Origin: Epithemia pelagica
Taxonomy: Eukaryota; Bacillariophyta; Bacillariophyceae; Surirellales; Surirellaceae
Reading direction: 5' to 3'
Assembly (NCBI GenBank): GCA_946965045.2
Contig: OX337239.1
Span: forward strand, 558,001-622,000
Length of the DNA: 64,000 bases
Below, in pieces: positions 1 through 9,310 of the stretch; the first letter of the stretch is position 1; every line of letters starts with the position of its first letter. The notes below the pieces were generated by a model. It saw nothing but the letters and a program-made list of their open reading frames with translations, was not told where the DNA came from and did not search any database. Made by a program: the position numbers and the translations under genes.

Positions 1-276
1 TGGCCGTCTCCCCTCAACTAGCAATATGTGCCTGGTAGTACGCGTTGTTCGGAAGATGGATCCATCCTTCCAAGATCACGGACGATCGTGGTTACGGAAG
101 TTGCCACGGATACAAAAGCCGGTCCATGAACATCTTCGAACTGCATCGCTACGGCTTATGGAGCCTAGGTAGTCCTGGAACGGTTTCATCTCAGGGTCCA
201 ACCTTTCCCAAGCTCACAAAAAATAAACTCATACGGTCCCCACTCCAGTTTCATACCAGAGCATAGCATTCCCAGC

Positions 277-1332
277 ATGTCAGCTGTTTCTGTTGCGAAA
301 ACAATGGCTCCTGTTGAGCTTCAGCTGGCGTGTTTGCAAGGAATGGCTGCATCAGGATTTAGTCCTTTTGCTCCTTCGACCTTTGCTAATGTCATGAATA
401 CCAATACGACTTTGAATTATCACTTGACAGGAACCTTCGTGGGATTGGACAATATCTTGGAGTATCTGAGTTTCTATTCCGGTGCCCTTTCGGAATCCAT
501 TGTACCATTGGGTGGTGTGTCGGATCCAGCCCAAGACTTGTCGCAATCGACGCCAGAAGAATGCGTTTTGATTGCCGGTGGGGGAGCCGAGATTCGGACA
601 CGTCCCTATTTTACCGCCGGTGGTGGTGGTGGAGGAGGAGGATGTATGCAGTCCACGTTGGGATCCGTCTACCGGTACAGTCTGAACCTTGAACCTGGCG
701 GTGGACCTCCCACAGGAATTACGCTCCATTCCTGCAAGGTGTGGACGCCAGACCGATACATGATGGATTATTTTGGCCTGTTGGATAGTGCCGCCACAGG
801 AGAGTACATTTGCGATGTCTTGGTCACCACGTGTGCCAAGCGCAGTCATGGCTGTGGCAAGGATCCAAAGGAGGGTCATCGCAATAAGCGAGAATTCTTG
901 CGTGGGCCATGTGACGACAACCAGGGCAACACCCAAGTCATTGCCGCCAGTAGCATTCCTGCTTCGAATGCCAGCACCACCACCAAGTACCAGCAAGCCA
1001 TGAATCAGTGCTTGAGCAAGTACCACAGTCTTCCCGCTATGACCAATACGTACTGGGCGGATGGAGATTCGAAATCTTGTCGCATGCTGCACGGTGTCTT
1101 TGCTCGTAAAAATTCCTTTCATTGTCCTCACACCACCTTTGCGTTTGAACCAGATCTGGATGGGAACAAGAAGTGCTTTCAAAGCTACCAAACCACGGTG
1201 CAAGACTTGTTCAATGCATACGAACTGGAGTTGTTGACTGCCATGGCCTTGCCGCCCTTGTCTGTGGAAAATGACAGCACGAGTGGACCTATTGCCTCAC
1301 GTGTCTTTTTCCACGACTGTCCAGCCAATTGA
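277..1332 (+). CDS. Cys-rich hypothetical protein
   Basis: Unrecognised 351-residue protein read from an ATG at 277 in one uninterrupted frame. Visible features are an early segment reading FVGLDNILEYLSFYSG, vaguely like NTF2/SnoaL-type folds, a Gly run of eight residues near residue 120 encoded by a GGT/GGA repeat, many cysteines spread through the second half (CAKRSHGCGKD, CRMLHG, HCPHT) and an ending HDCPAN. The even cysteines suggest a disulfide-bonded, possibly secreted protein, but no signal peptide is seen at this start, so an upstream exon outside or at the edge of the window is possible; a CCCAG acceptor-like site lies just before the ATG. The gene is convergent with the ankyrin gene, whose end lies about 60 bp downstream. 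Function is unknown. Confidence 0.6.
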   Translation: MSAVSVAKTMAPVELQLACLQGMAASGFSPFAPSTFANVMNTNTTLNYHLTGTFVGLDNILEYLSFYSGALSESIVPLGGVSDPAQDLSQSTPEECVLIAGGGAEIRTRPYFTAGGGGGGGGCMQSTLGSVYRYSLNLEPGGGPPTGITLHSCKVWTPDRYMMDYFGLLDSAATGEYICDVLVTTCAKRSHGCGKDPKEGHRNKREFLRGPCDDNQGNTQVIAASSIPASNASTTTKYQQAMNQCLSKYHSLPAMTNTYWADGDSKSCRMLHGVFARKNSFHCPHTTFAFEPDLDGNKKCFQSYQTTVQDLFNAYELELLTAMALPPLSVENDSTSGPIASRVFFHDCPAN

Positions 1333-1393
1333 TCTCCATGAACGGACAAGAGCAAGACAGGAATCCATTCGTACCATCTAAACTTTCAATTGA

Positions 1394-1487
1394 TTATGCG
1401 TACAAATGTGTCCCAATAGATGCATGGCAATGACTTTGTTGCGGGTGATCATAATGATGAGATAGATGTCGCAATGCCAGAGCTTGG
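1394..1487 (-). pseudogene. Ankyrin-repeat gene, 3' end (fragment 3 of 3)
   Basis: This is the last coding stretch and stop codon (TAA at 1396-1394) of the minus-strand ankyrin gene whose other parts lie at 6896-7386 and 15722-16477. It is separated from them by Copia1. The flanking 5-bp duplication CTTGG (1483-1487 and 6896-6900) marks the insertion point, and reading across it without the element keeps the frame open from the ...PAIHQ segment into about 30 further residues before the stop. The tail itself is not ankyrin-like. Confidence is moderate because the frame upstream already carries a likely frameshift. Confidence 0.5.
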
Positions 1488-2243
1488 TGTTAGGATTCTC
1501 ACCTTTAACTAGGTGGTGGTGGAATCTACAACACATCGACTGATGCTAGTATTTTATGGCATCCGATGACATTTGTGTAAAAGTGAGAAAAGAATGACGG
1601 CATGCTCGCGGACCTTTAATTTTGGCCAAGGCATGCTCGCAATGCACGCGCTATCGGCGACCGCTCGGATATTGACTATGGCCCATCACGTGCGCGCCCA
1701 ATATTCTCAAGCGCGCGCAATCAAGATCCGAGTGAGCACCTCCACGACTTACCTCAACGACCTAAGTAATCAAAGCACGAATCACGATCACGCGAGACCA
1801 TATTTCCATTCCCACAATTCCAAGAATGCAATCAACAACGCGCCAAGAAAACTACCTATATCACAACAAAGCAAGAGCTGTTGGCATTGGTATATGATAT
1901 ACAACTGCATATACTTTCAATACAACAATGCAGGTCTACTCCAACCATTTGAGGACCTATCACACCAGATCCATGGCCGTATACAAGAGCCAGGACCTCG
2001 ACCTTCATCAAACACCTTAGTTAGTAATCATCTCACAATCATTAATATCACCATTTTAACACTCATCTTAAGACTAACCTCTTATCAGTGGACCGACTGC
2101 CCCCACCCACGGCGGACTTCGACTTGCAACTCTTCTCTGACCCGTGGAGGATTGTTGTATCGGTTGGTGATCGATTGTCGGCTCAGCGAGCCTTTTACCC
2201 AACTACCTATTACCCTTCTGAATTCTCAATGAGAGTTCTGCTA
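1488..2243 (+). repeat. Copia1 5' LTR
   Basis: A 756-bp direct repeat matching 6140-6895 at a constant offset of 4,652 bp, with no difference seen. It begins TGTTAGGATTCTC and ends GAGAGTTCTGCTA. It contains AT-rich TATA-like stretches (near 1891-1912) and a block shared with the Copia2 LTR. Confidence 0.93.
1783..1818 (+). promoter_or_regulatory. Conserved block in Copia1 and Copia2 LTRs
   Basis: A stretch of 36 identical bases, beginning CACGATCACGCGAGACCATA and ending CCCACAAT, occurs here, at 6435-6470 and in the Copia2 LTRs at 7747-7782 and 15294-15329. The two LTR families otherwise differ widely. A second shared block, AAAGCAAGAGCTGTTG, follows about 50 bp later. Such conservation suggests a promoter or enhancer element. 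That role is inference. Confidence 0.55.
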
Positions 2244-2257
2244 GATTAACAGTCTCA
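2244..2257 (+). other. Copia1 primer-binding site, half-tRNA(Asn) type
   Basis: GATTAACAGTCTCA directly abuts the 5' LTR and is identical to the site in Copia2. It does not begin TGG, so it is not complementary to a tRNA 3' end. Its complement, TGAGACTGTTAATC, has the layout of a tRNA-Asn(GUU) anticodon stem-loop, with C-U-GUU-A-A in the loop. Priming by an internal tRNA fragment is known for Drosophila copia and Ty5; the tRNA-Asn assignment here is inference. Confidence 0.6.
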
Positions 2258-2747
2258 TCGCTCATTGCCCTGCAGTCGCATTGGAAAGCATACTTACCCA
2301 TCTACATTGAGTACAGATTGAGCTACACCAACAAACAAGAGTTAGAGGACAAAGCTACCCAACCCAACAACAGGGCCAGCCTGGCTAAGGCTAGGGTCAT
2401 CAACCCTCTCCTATTCCAGGACCTCAAGCTGGACCAGGACTTCGTGCAACTACCTTCCCAATACTCACCTGACCAGTACTTTGCTGAGGACTACGAGCAA
2501 GACGAGGAAGCTACCATTATTCCTGACTCCCCGGTTCAACTCGATCACCGCAACGAGTCCGGAAGTGACCAAGGATAAGTATCTTTAAGAAGTTTCCACA
2601 ACAAACCAGAGACGAAACCGAGTTCCGCACATCCGGGTTCCCAGCACAACACACATCCGGGTTCTGACATCCGTGGCACACACGTGGTACATCCGGGTTC
2701 AGATCACACCACACATTAAATAAACAACGAACCAACCATATACTACC

Positions 2748-5522
2748 ATGGATCCAACATACCCCAAGACACCTTCTCTTCCTTCTAACGACTCAGTACC
2801 GCCTGACATATCAGATACACAAGTGTTCAATCATATCACCCAGCATCTATTTGAATGTGATGAAGAACGAGCTCAAGCCCTCCATCAATGGATAAAACAT
2901 AGTGGTTTCGAACACGTTCTGAATGTCATCGACTATCTTGCAGTCAATCCAGAAAAGAATATCAAGGACCTTGGACAATACAAGTATGGGAACAAGACGA
3001 TGGATCTGAAGACATTTACAAGGCATCAACTGAAGATCCTAGCACATTGGTCACGAGAACAAACCTCAACCCTGCAGCAGTCTGATTTACCTCGCTCTAC
3101 CTGGTTGAACCTCACCAAGGCCAATTATGATCATTGGAGAATCAATGCAGACTTCACCAAGCTCCGTCTGAACCAAGGTTGCATTTCGTCATTTCGTTTA
3201 GCAAAAAGAGAGGTGCTACGTCTTAACAACTACATCTCCAATCTTCGTCTCGATGATTCATGGCACGGCACAACCTATCAGTTTCTTCTCCACTTTCAAC
3301 ACCAATTCCATCTTCTCGACAATCTGGGATCAATGTTTGATCACATTCCCGGCCACTCCACTAGGATGACCTTCCTGATGAAAGCCGTTGAAAAGGTACC
3401 TGATTTACGACAAGTCAACATCTTGTCTGGTGCAAAGACACTTTGTTATCAATCATATTTCCGTCTTCTCCTTGATGCCGCATATGATCATGACCAAGCA
3501 ACTCGAGCACCAAAGTCTAACCGACTTAAGCATACCAAGCAATGCGACTTTCAATATGATCAAGATTTTGATATCAAAGATCTATCACCCAAAGAAAAAC
3601 ACCGCATGATTAAGAGAACTAACGTGAAGACCAAGGAATCATCTTCGCTTTGTCCAAAGATCAGTCTTCCAAGAAATCTATGGAGTAAACTCAACGACAA
3701 TGGTCGTCAAGTAATCATTGCGTACAACAAGTCTACCCAGAATGCGTCATCAACAACTGCATGCATGGAACAGACGCATACTCTTGACATTGATCCGGAA
3801 CCTGATCCCGACCCTGGTCATGCATGGATTGACGACATGATTCAAGATGATTCCCAAGACCATCAAGATAATTTCTTTGATCTGATTACCCGGTTGGTTC
3901 CACAAGTTGTGACCAATATTGATGTCAATCATCCAACATCTGATCTTGCTAATTTGGTGTCCAATACCAAGGCAACATCCATCCCTAATGATTGCCTCGA
4001 GAACAACAACTGTAAACAGAAAGTTGAGATATCTCGACATCTGCTCTCTCGCATGTCTACTTTCTCCGGTGACAATCAATTGACTGGCTATAATCATTGG
4101 TATCTTGATCCCATGCAAGATACGGCACCTTCTTCGAGGACTGTTGAAAATGATGGTAATCCGAATGATGCTTTTGGGAAGTATACCAATCGTGTTGTCT
4201 GTAACCTCAACCTTCTCTTGGATTTACCTTACGATCATGGACCTGATACGCCTTCCTTCTACACACCCATACTTGGAGAGTACTGTTCCAAATCATACCT
4301 CCAAGATCAGAACATGGCTGAGAACCGTTATCAGACCGCTAAGAGGACAACATCCGTCGTGACCATTTCGGGCCATATCCCTCTTGAGATCCTCAATGGT
4401 CGCCCACCCGGCATTACCCACCCTCTTTTCTTCCTTATTTGGGACAAGGCCCCCTACTTTACCGAATCATATGCCCTCTCCCACCGTCCCTACCGTCCCT
4501 ACCCTCCCTCTTTTGTCACGACACTTGGCTACTGGCTTGTTTTTGCCCCTCCTATTGGTGATACTTTGTCTCTGGACACTCAAACCCTTTGTTACTCTGC
4601 CATTCTTCATGATGCACCCACGCCACCCAGCAACCTTTGTGTGGATACCTCTTCAGGGGAGGAATCGCTTCCAAGTGAACCCAACGGCAAGCAAGCTGAC
4701 ATTGTTTTCATTTGTAGCAAAGGTGAAGATCCATCCACGCAAATTCCAACGATCAAACATGATGACACTATTGGACAACCTTTCCTTGTTTATGATCCAG
4801 AGGAAAATGGGGAGCAACGACAACCGTATAATGGGGAGCAACCACAACCGTGTCTTATAAGATGCGTCATTGATTTAGAACAAGATGCTCTCAAGCAAGA
4901 AGACTGTATCAAGTACACTTTCTGCAAATCCATTTCCGACATTGACAAGATAATTTCATACCGTCAACATATGGAATACATCAAACAGGACAACCAAGCA
5001 CAGGAAACTGAAGATGACGTTTTCCAGTTCAGAGACGTTGTTGCAGATCAAGAACCGCCAAGTATTAGCAACAATCCTGACTACAAAAGAAGTCACTGTA
5101 ATATACTTGTTGATTGGGAGACTGGGGAGATGATCTATGAGCCTCCGTCACTCATGGTAAATGATACCTATGCCAAGAAACATGATCTATTAAATGAACT
5201 TGGATGGAAACATCTCAAGCGTTTTGTCAAGACCAGTAAATGCCTTGTTCAAGCTGCCAAACAGCAGTCAAGAATCAAGCAAGTCTGTCGTTCCATCAAG
5301 TACAAGTTTGGTTATCAAGTTTCAATGACAAATGAAGAATTAGTTGTTTTGTTAGACAAGCAACATGGTAAAAGAAAGTGGCACGACACTACTGAAGTTG
5401 AGCTCTTTCAGGCTTCACAGATCCAATCCCTCACAAAAGTCAAGGATTGCGTTCAAGCTCAGTTCAAGAGAAGGGAAATGATAAATGCATCACCAGAAGA
5501 GTATCACAAGAACAAGATTTGA
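2748..5522 (+). CDS. Copia1 degenerate Gag-Pol (924 aa)
   Basis: An open frame from the ATG in ACCATGGATCC, the same start context as Copia2. The N-terminal Gag part (residues 1 to about 380, through the DIDPEPDPDP acidic stretch) aligns by eye along most of Copia2 Gag, but about 90 residues following WRIN.DF are missing. The protease motif is absent: the frame jumps from the RxSTxxGNQL region to other sequence. The integrase core is largely deleted: after LLDLPYDHGPD the frame resumes at GEY, keeping a late AENRYQT.KR segment. The frame ends at a TGA where Copia2 continues into RT. Loss of all enzyme domains while keeping a 924-codon frame is odd. It could encode a Gag-like product, or the deletions may be in frame by chance. 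Confidence 0.75.
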   Translation: MDPTYPKTPSLPSNDSVPPDISDTQVFNHITQHLFECDEERAQALHQWIKHSGFEHVLNVIDYLAVNPEKNIKDLGQYKYGNKTMDLKTFTRHQLKILAHWSREQTSTLQQSDLPRSTWLNLTKANYDHWRINADFTKLRLNQGCISSFRLAKREVLRLNNYISNLRLDDSWHGTTYQFLLHFQHQFHLLDNLGSMFDHIPGHSTRMTFLMKAVEKVPDLRQVNILSGAKTLCYQSYFRLLLDAAYDHDQATRAPKSNRLKHTKQCDFQYDQDFDIKDLSPKEKHRMIKRTNVKTKESSSLCPKISLPRNLWSKLNDNGRQVIIAYNKSTQNASSTTACMEQTHTLDIDPEPDPDPGHAWIDDMIQDDSQDHQDNFFDLITRLVPQVVTNIDVNHPTSDLANLVSNTKATSIPNDCLENNNCKQKVEISRHLLSRMSTFSGDNQLTGYNHWYLDPMQDTAPSSRTVENDGNPNDAFGKYTNRVVCNLNLLLDLPYDHGPDTPSFYTPILGEYCSKSYLQDQNMAENRYQTAKRTTSVVTISGHIPLEILNGRPPGITHPLFFLIWDKAPYFTESYALSHRPYRPYPPSFVTTLGYWLVFAPPIGDTLSLDTQTLCYSAILHDAPTPPSNLCVDTSSGEESLPSEPNGKQADIVFICSKGEDPSTQIPTIKHDDTIGQPFLVYDPEENGEQRQPYNGEQPQPCLIRCVIDLEQDALKQEDCIKYTFCKSISDIDKIISYRQHMEYIKQDNQAQETEDDVFQFRDVVADQEPPSISNNPDYKRSHCNILVDWETGEMIYEPPSLMVNDTYAKKHDLLNELGWKHLKRFVKTSKCLVQAAKQQSRIKQVCRSIKYKFGYQVSMTNEELVVLLDKQHGKRKWHDTTEVELFQASQIQSLTKVKDCVQAQFKRREMINASPEEYHKNKI

Positions 5523-6130
5523 ATCTATCTTGTAAAACATGATGATAGCCGCCCAGCACTTCTCATCACAGACGAGGCTTTTACCAAAGAACCGGTTGAG
5601 GCAATCTTTTTGTGTACTACTTCCATTCACAACTTCCATACAACCACCTGTCTTGGGATTCTCAATGATATGGATATATGGGGAGCAAAAGTTGGAATTG
5701 CACACGACCCGGAAGCTTTATCTGGAGAGAAGATCTTGATAGTTGCAAGACAAGAACTCAAGGAATCAGGTCACATCTTGATTACGCACAAGGCCTCCAA
5801 GGGATTAAAATCTTCAGGAGCATGTCGGCGTGACTGTTTCTTTGACACCCCAATTGATATGGATTTGTCACCAACTAAAGCAGATCCCAATGTTTGGATG
5901 AAGAAGGCACCTGGGGAGCATAGCTCAAAGGGCACCGATAAGACCTACCAACTGAAGAATGATGAACTGATTACTTATTGCCTGAGATATCCCTATGAGA
6001 GCGTCCGGGATACATTGTCAGTAAGCATTGGAAATTCTCGAAAGTATGGACCACGTTCAAGATCATATTCTTCTGGGGAGGAAACGTTCAGAAGCATGAC
6101 AAGGAAAATAACAATCCTCACTCGACGAAT
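5523..6130 (+). pseudogene. Copia1 reverse transcriptase remnant
   Basis: After the TGA, the sequence still matches Copia2 RT in pieces (DIWGAKVG, EALSGEKI, GLKSSGA, SPTKADP, KKAPGE) in a shifted frame from about 5610. It stops matching before the YVDD box. No RNase H is present. The segment runs straight into the purine tract and 3' LTR. Confidence 0.8.
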
Positions 6131-6139
6131 TGTGGGGAG

Positions 6140-6895
6140 TGTTAGGATTCTCACCTTTAACTAGGTGGTGGTGGAATCTACAACACATCGACTGATGCTA
6201 GTATTTTATGGCATCCGATGACATTTGTGTAAAAGTGAGAAAAGAATGACGGCATGCTCGCGGACCTTTAATTTTGGCCAAGGCATGCTCGCAATGCACG
6301 CGCTATCGGCGACCGCTCGGATATTGACTATGGCCCATCACGTGCGCGCCCAATATTCTCAAGCGCGCGCAATCAAGATCCGAGTGAGCACCTCCACGAC
6401 TTACCTCAACGACCTAAGTAATCAAAGCACGAATCACGATCACGCGAGACCATATTTCCATTCCCACAATTCCAAGAATGCAATCAACAACGCGCCAAGA
6501 AAACTACCTATATCACAACAAAGCAAGAGCTGTTGGCATTGGTATATGATATACAACTGCATATACTTTCAATACAACAATGCAGGTCTACTCCAACCAT
6601 TTGAGGACCTATCACACCAGATCCATGGCCGTATACAAGAGCCAGGACCTCGACCTTCATCAAACACCTTAGTTAGTAATCATCTCACAATCATTAATAT
6701 CACCATTTTAACACTCATCTTAAGACTAACCTCTTATCAGTGGACCGACTGCCCCCACCCACGGCGGACTTCGACTTGCAACTCTTCTCTGACCCGTGGA
6801 GGATTGTTGTATCGGTTGGTGATCGATTGTCGGCTCAGCGAGCCTTTTACCCAACTACCTATTACCCTTCTGAATTCTCAATGAGAGTTCTGCTA
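6140..6895 (+). repeat. Copia1 3' LTR
   Basis: Appears identical to 1488-2243. It is preceded by the purine tract TTGTGGGGAG and followed by the target duplication CTTGG at 6896-6900. Confidence 0.93.
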
Positions 6896-7386
6896 CTTGG
6901 TGAATAGCCGGAACACCAATGCTTTGCTCTTCCAGGTCTATGCAAACTTCGAGGCCCTTTTCATAGTCCGACTCGTCATCTGAGTTAAAGTCGTAGTGCT
7001 GTGGGCAGTTTTTCGCATCCAAATACGCCAGGATATGCTTCAGCCTTATCATAGGTCCTTCCCTCCCAGGGACATCCATTCTCATGAGCATATTGGAGAC
7101 AGTCTACATGACCTCCTTCGGCTGCAGCTGCACACGTCCTTTCGTCCCATGGACATTGCATTTCATGAGCATACCGCAGAGTCTCCAAATTCCCTGCTTT
7201 GGCGGCTCCTGCACATGTTCCTGCATTTACGGGACAGCCTTGTTCCAAGAGATATTTCAAGGTCTCCAAATGTCCATTGTACGCAGCCACTCGGCAGACA
7301 TCTTCGTCCCACGAACAGCCAAATTCGTGGGCAAACTTGAGACAGTCCAATTCACCGCTGAGAGCGGCATTACGGTAGGTATATCG
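6896..7386 (-). pseudogene. Ankyrin-repeat gene, middle (fragment 2 of 3)
   Basis: Minus-strand ankyrin repeats of the diatom type lie between the two retrotransposons: GELDCLKFAHEFGCSWDE, GHLETLKYLLEQGCPVN, GNLETLRYAHEMQCPWDE and GHVDCLQYAHENGCPWEG. Reading from the Copia2 target duplication, the frame joins fragment 1 without a shift. Near 7050 the repeat frame breaks: the following repeat (LKHILAYLDAKNCP) and an acidic tail (DFNSDDESDYEKG) are in another frame, so a small indel is likely. The last frame runs to the Copia1 insertion. The gene is therefore broken by two insertions and probably one frameshift. Confidence 0.8.
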
Positions 7387-7391
7387 ATCCC

Positions 7392-8174
7392 TGTTAGAAT
7401 TCTCACCGTCTATGGTGGTTAGATTCTACATCTCATCGATTCCCCATGTCACATAGCCTCGTGCTATCGCATCATGCCCTCTAGCTTCGAGCTATGTTTC
7501 CTAGCTTCGCGCTATATCGACCTATATTTCTTCGCAAATCATGAAAAGTGAGAATAGATTGACGAACTCACTCTCAAGACTAAACTGGGTCGTGCGGTAT
7601 TACAACGGACATAAATTTGGCCGTTGCTCGGACATTATACTAACGCCCTAAGCGTACGCGCCCGAAATCATCGAGCGCGCCCAAGCGACATCCGAGCGCT
7701 ATCGGCATCTATCCGATCCAACGGTCTAAGTATCCCAAGCACGACACACGATCACGCGAGACCATATTTCCATTCCCACAATCTCCAAATTGTCAACAAG
7801 CTGCGCGCCATGAAAACAACTATGCCAACCCAAAGCAAGAGCTGTTGACCCTGTATATGTTATCCGCCCACATATACATGTCATATACATCACATGAATC
7901 AACTCCAACTATTCCAAACCTGTTGCCGCCAAGAACCTATGACACATGACCCTTGGCAGGACCGAACATTTCACGTAGACCTATCGTAGTAATCAACACA
8001 CAATCTAACAATATCACCATTTATCACATCCTCTTTTGTGTCCCGACTATCCTTCTGATAGACTTCGACTTGCTTGCTTCTCTGACCCTGAGAAGCTTGT
8101 ATCGGTTGGTGACCTACCTGATTGTCTGCTCTACCGAGCATCAATGTCCCTACGATTCAGAAAGAATTGTAACA
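7392..8174 (+). repeat. Copia2 5' LTR
   Basis: A 783-bp LTR with termini TGTTA and TAACA. It contains the conserved block at 7747-7782 and a CTAGCTTCG.GCTAT short repeat near 7485-7510. It appears identical to 14939-15721. Confidence 0.95.
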
Positions 8175-8188
8175 GATTAACAGTCTCA
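8175..8188 (+). other. Copia2 primer-binding site, half-tRNA(Asn) type
   Basis: GATTAACAGTCTCA starts at the first base after the LTR, as in Copia1, while the bases on either side differ between the elements. The complement matches a tRNA-Asn(GUU) anticodon arm. See the Copia1 entry and the findings. Confidence 0.6.
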
Positions 8189-8210
8189 AAGCTTATTTCC
8201 TTGTGGTTTC

Positions 8211-8990
8211 ATGGATACTAACGAGATTATCACTCCTGTACGACAGATCTATCGAGCCAACCTGCATCCCGGGCAGCCCGATACCCTGGTGCAGCAGGAA
8301 CTGGTGCCGACGCCGAAGGCAGCCAACACATCGGTCAACATCTCCGTCGACAGTTCCAACAGCAACCCATTCGAGACTCCAACCCAGCCTCACGCTCCGA
8401 TCCCTGCGCCGTTGCTTCGGCCCCCGAGTCCGCCTCGTCGGCTCGTCCCTTCTCGATCCCGTCGTACCACCCGGTTGATTGCTGATCATATCAAGTACTT
8501 CCGCCAACCAACTTGTTCGACCTTCGATCCCGAGATCATCCGTGGGGAGACCCAGATCGAACGCCAGTTCCAATCGGTGACCCACATCGTCGACCAAGAA
8601 GACATTGACCGTCTGAACGACCAACTTCACCGCTCTCCGAGGCGTCGCCTCATCTTTGCCGCCCTCTCGGGCAACCCCATCCGTACTGTCCACCTCCGCT
8701 TCCTAACCTTCGAGCGCCCAACTGGATACTACAATACCATCTACGTCGTGAACGCGACGACTTGCCCTCTGCCTCCTAACGTTGTACGCCTAGATAACTA
8801 CGTTGCCTACATCCACGAGGTCCATACCATCGAGGACCATCGTGCAACTATCTACCCTTTGCGTACCGAGGTCGAGAACCACCTGGCTGAAGGTGATACC
8901 CCTTCTTCTGTTGCTTGTGCTGCCCCATCTGAGCCTGGAAGCGACTCTGATCATTCGGAAGAGGGTGAGGATTCGGAGACCGAAGCTTAA
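8211..8990 (+). CDS. Copia2 ORF1, extra protein before gag-pol
   Basis: A 259-residue ATG-started ORF that begins 36 bp after the LTR and ends about 320 bp before gag-pol. No known family is recognised. The N-terminal third is Pro/Ser/Thr-rich (residues about 35-90, with PPSPPRRLVPSRSRR, a basic patch). The middle is folded-looking (IERQFQSVTHIVDQEDIDRL, LIFAALSGNPIRTVHLRFLTFERPTGYYNTI split by short gaps). The C-terminus is strongly acidic (SDSDHSEEGEDSETEA). Copia1 has only a non-ATG open stretch in the matching place (2318-2578), with an acidic end but little other resemblance. It may be a Gag-like, RNA-binding or accessory factor. The role is unknown. Confidence 0.75.
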   Translation: MDTNEIITPVRQIYRANLHPGQPDTLVQQELVPTPKAANTSVNISVDSSNSNPFETPTQPHAPIPAPLLRPPSPPRRLVPSRSRRTTRLIADHIKYFRQPTCSTFDPEIIRGETQIERQFQSVTHIVDQEDIDRLNDQLHRSPRRRLIFAALSGNPIRTVHLRFLTFERPTGYYNTIYVVNATTCPLPPNVVRLDNYVAYIHEVHTIEDHRATIYPLRTEVENHLAEGDTPSSVACAAPSEPGSDSDHSEEGEDSETEA

Positions 8991-9039
8991 TTACTCATAG
9001 TTAACTCCCGTCCTCTCAAAACCTTTCCAAGACTTAAAC

Positions 9040-9310
9040 TCAACGCACATCCGGGTACCCTTGGTCGCACAACACGCCACACATTCCCGTCAAATCGCGA
9101 AAATTCGGCGAAAATTTGTTGAAACTCGGCGAAAATTTGTCGAAATCAACGGAAATTTCCAGGAGTCGCACATCACAACACACATCCGGGTATCACATAC
9201 GTGGTACATACGTGGCACACGTGGTACATCCGGGTTCACATCACATCACACATTAAATAAACCACATCACACCGCACATTAAATAAACATCGAACCAACC
9301 AAATAACACC
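9040..9310 (+). promoter_or_regulatory. Repeat-rich leader before Copia2 gag-pol
   Basis: This spacer contains ACATCCGGGT-type repeats at about 9047, 9182 and 9226, interleaved with ACGTGGYACA repeats, a duplicated GGCGAAAATTTGT motif (near 9106-9145) and CACATTAAATAAAC twice just before the ATG. The matching Copia1 spacer (about 2580-2747) also has three ACATCCGGGTT repeats and CACATTAAATAAAC. A separate promoter, a translation leader or a packaging signal are all possible. Confidence 0.5.

Larger units (their letters stand above)
1488..6895 (+). mobile_element. Copia1: internally deleted Ty1/copia LTR retrotransposon
   Basis: A 5,408-bp element with 756-bp LTRs (1488-2243, 6140-6895), flanked by the target duplication CTTGG. 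The LTR starts TGTTAG and ends TGCTA rather than the usual CA. A primer site follows the 5' LTR and a purine tract TTGTGGGGAG directly precedes the 3' LTR. Compared with Copia2, the interior has lost the protease core, the catalytic part of integrase and most of RT/RNase H, yet the first 924 codons are still one open frame. The LTRs appear identical, so insertion was recent although the proteins look non-functional. This points to mobilisation by a relative such as Copia2. It sits in the same ankyrin gene as Copia2. Confidence 0.93.

Noticed and set aside
2318-2578. Possible ORF1 of Copia1
   Set aside because: Begins at TTG with no ATG; only the acidic end resembles Copia2 ORF1.
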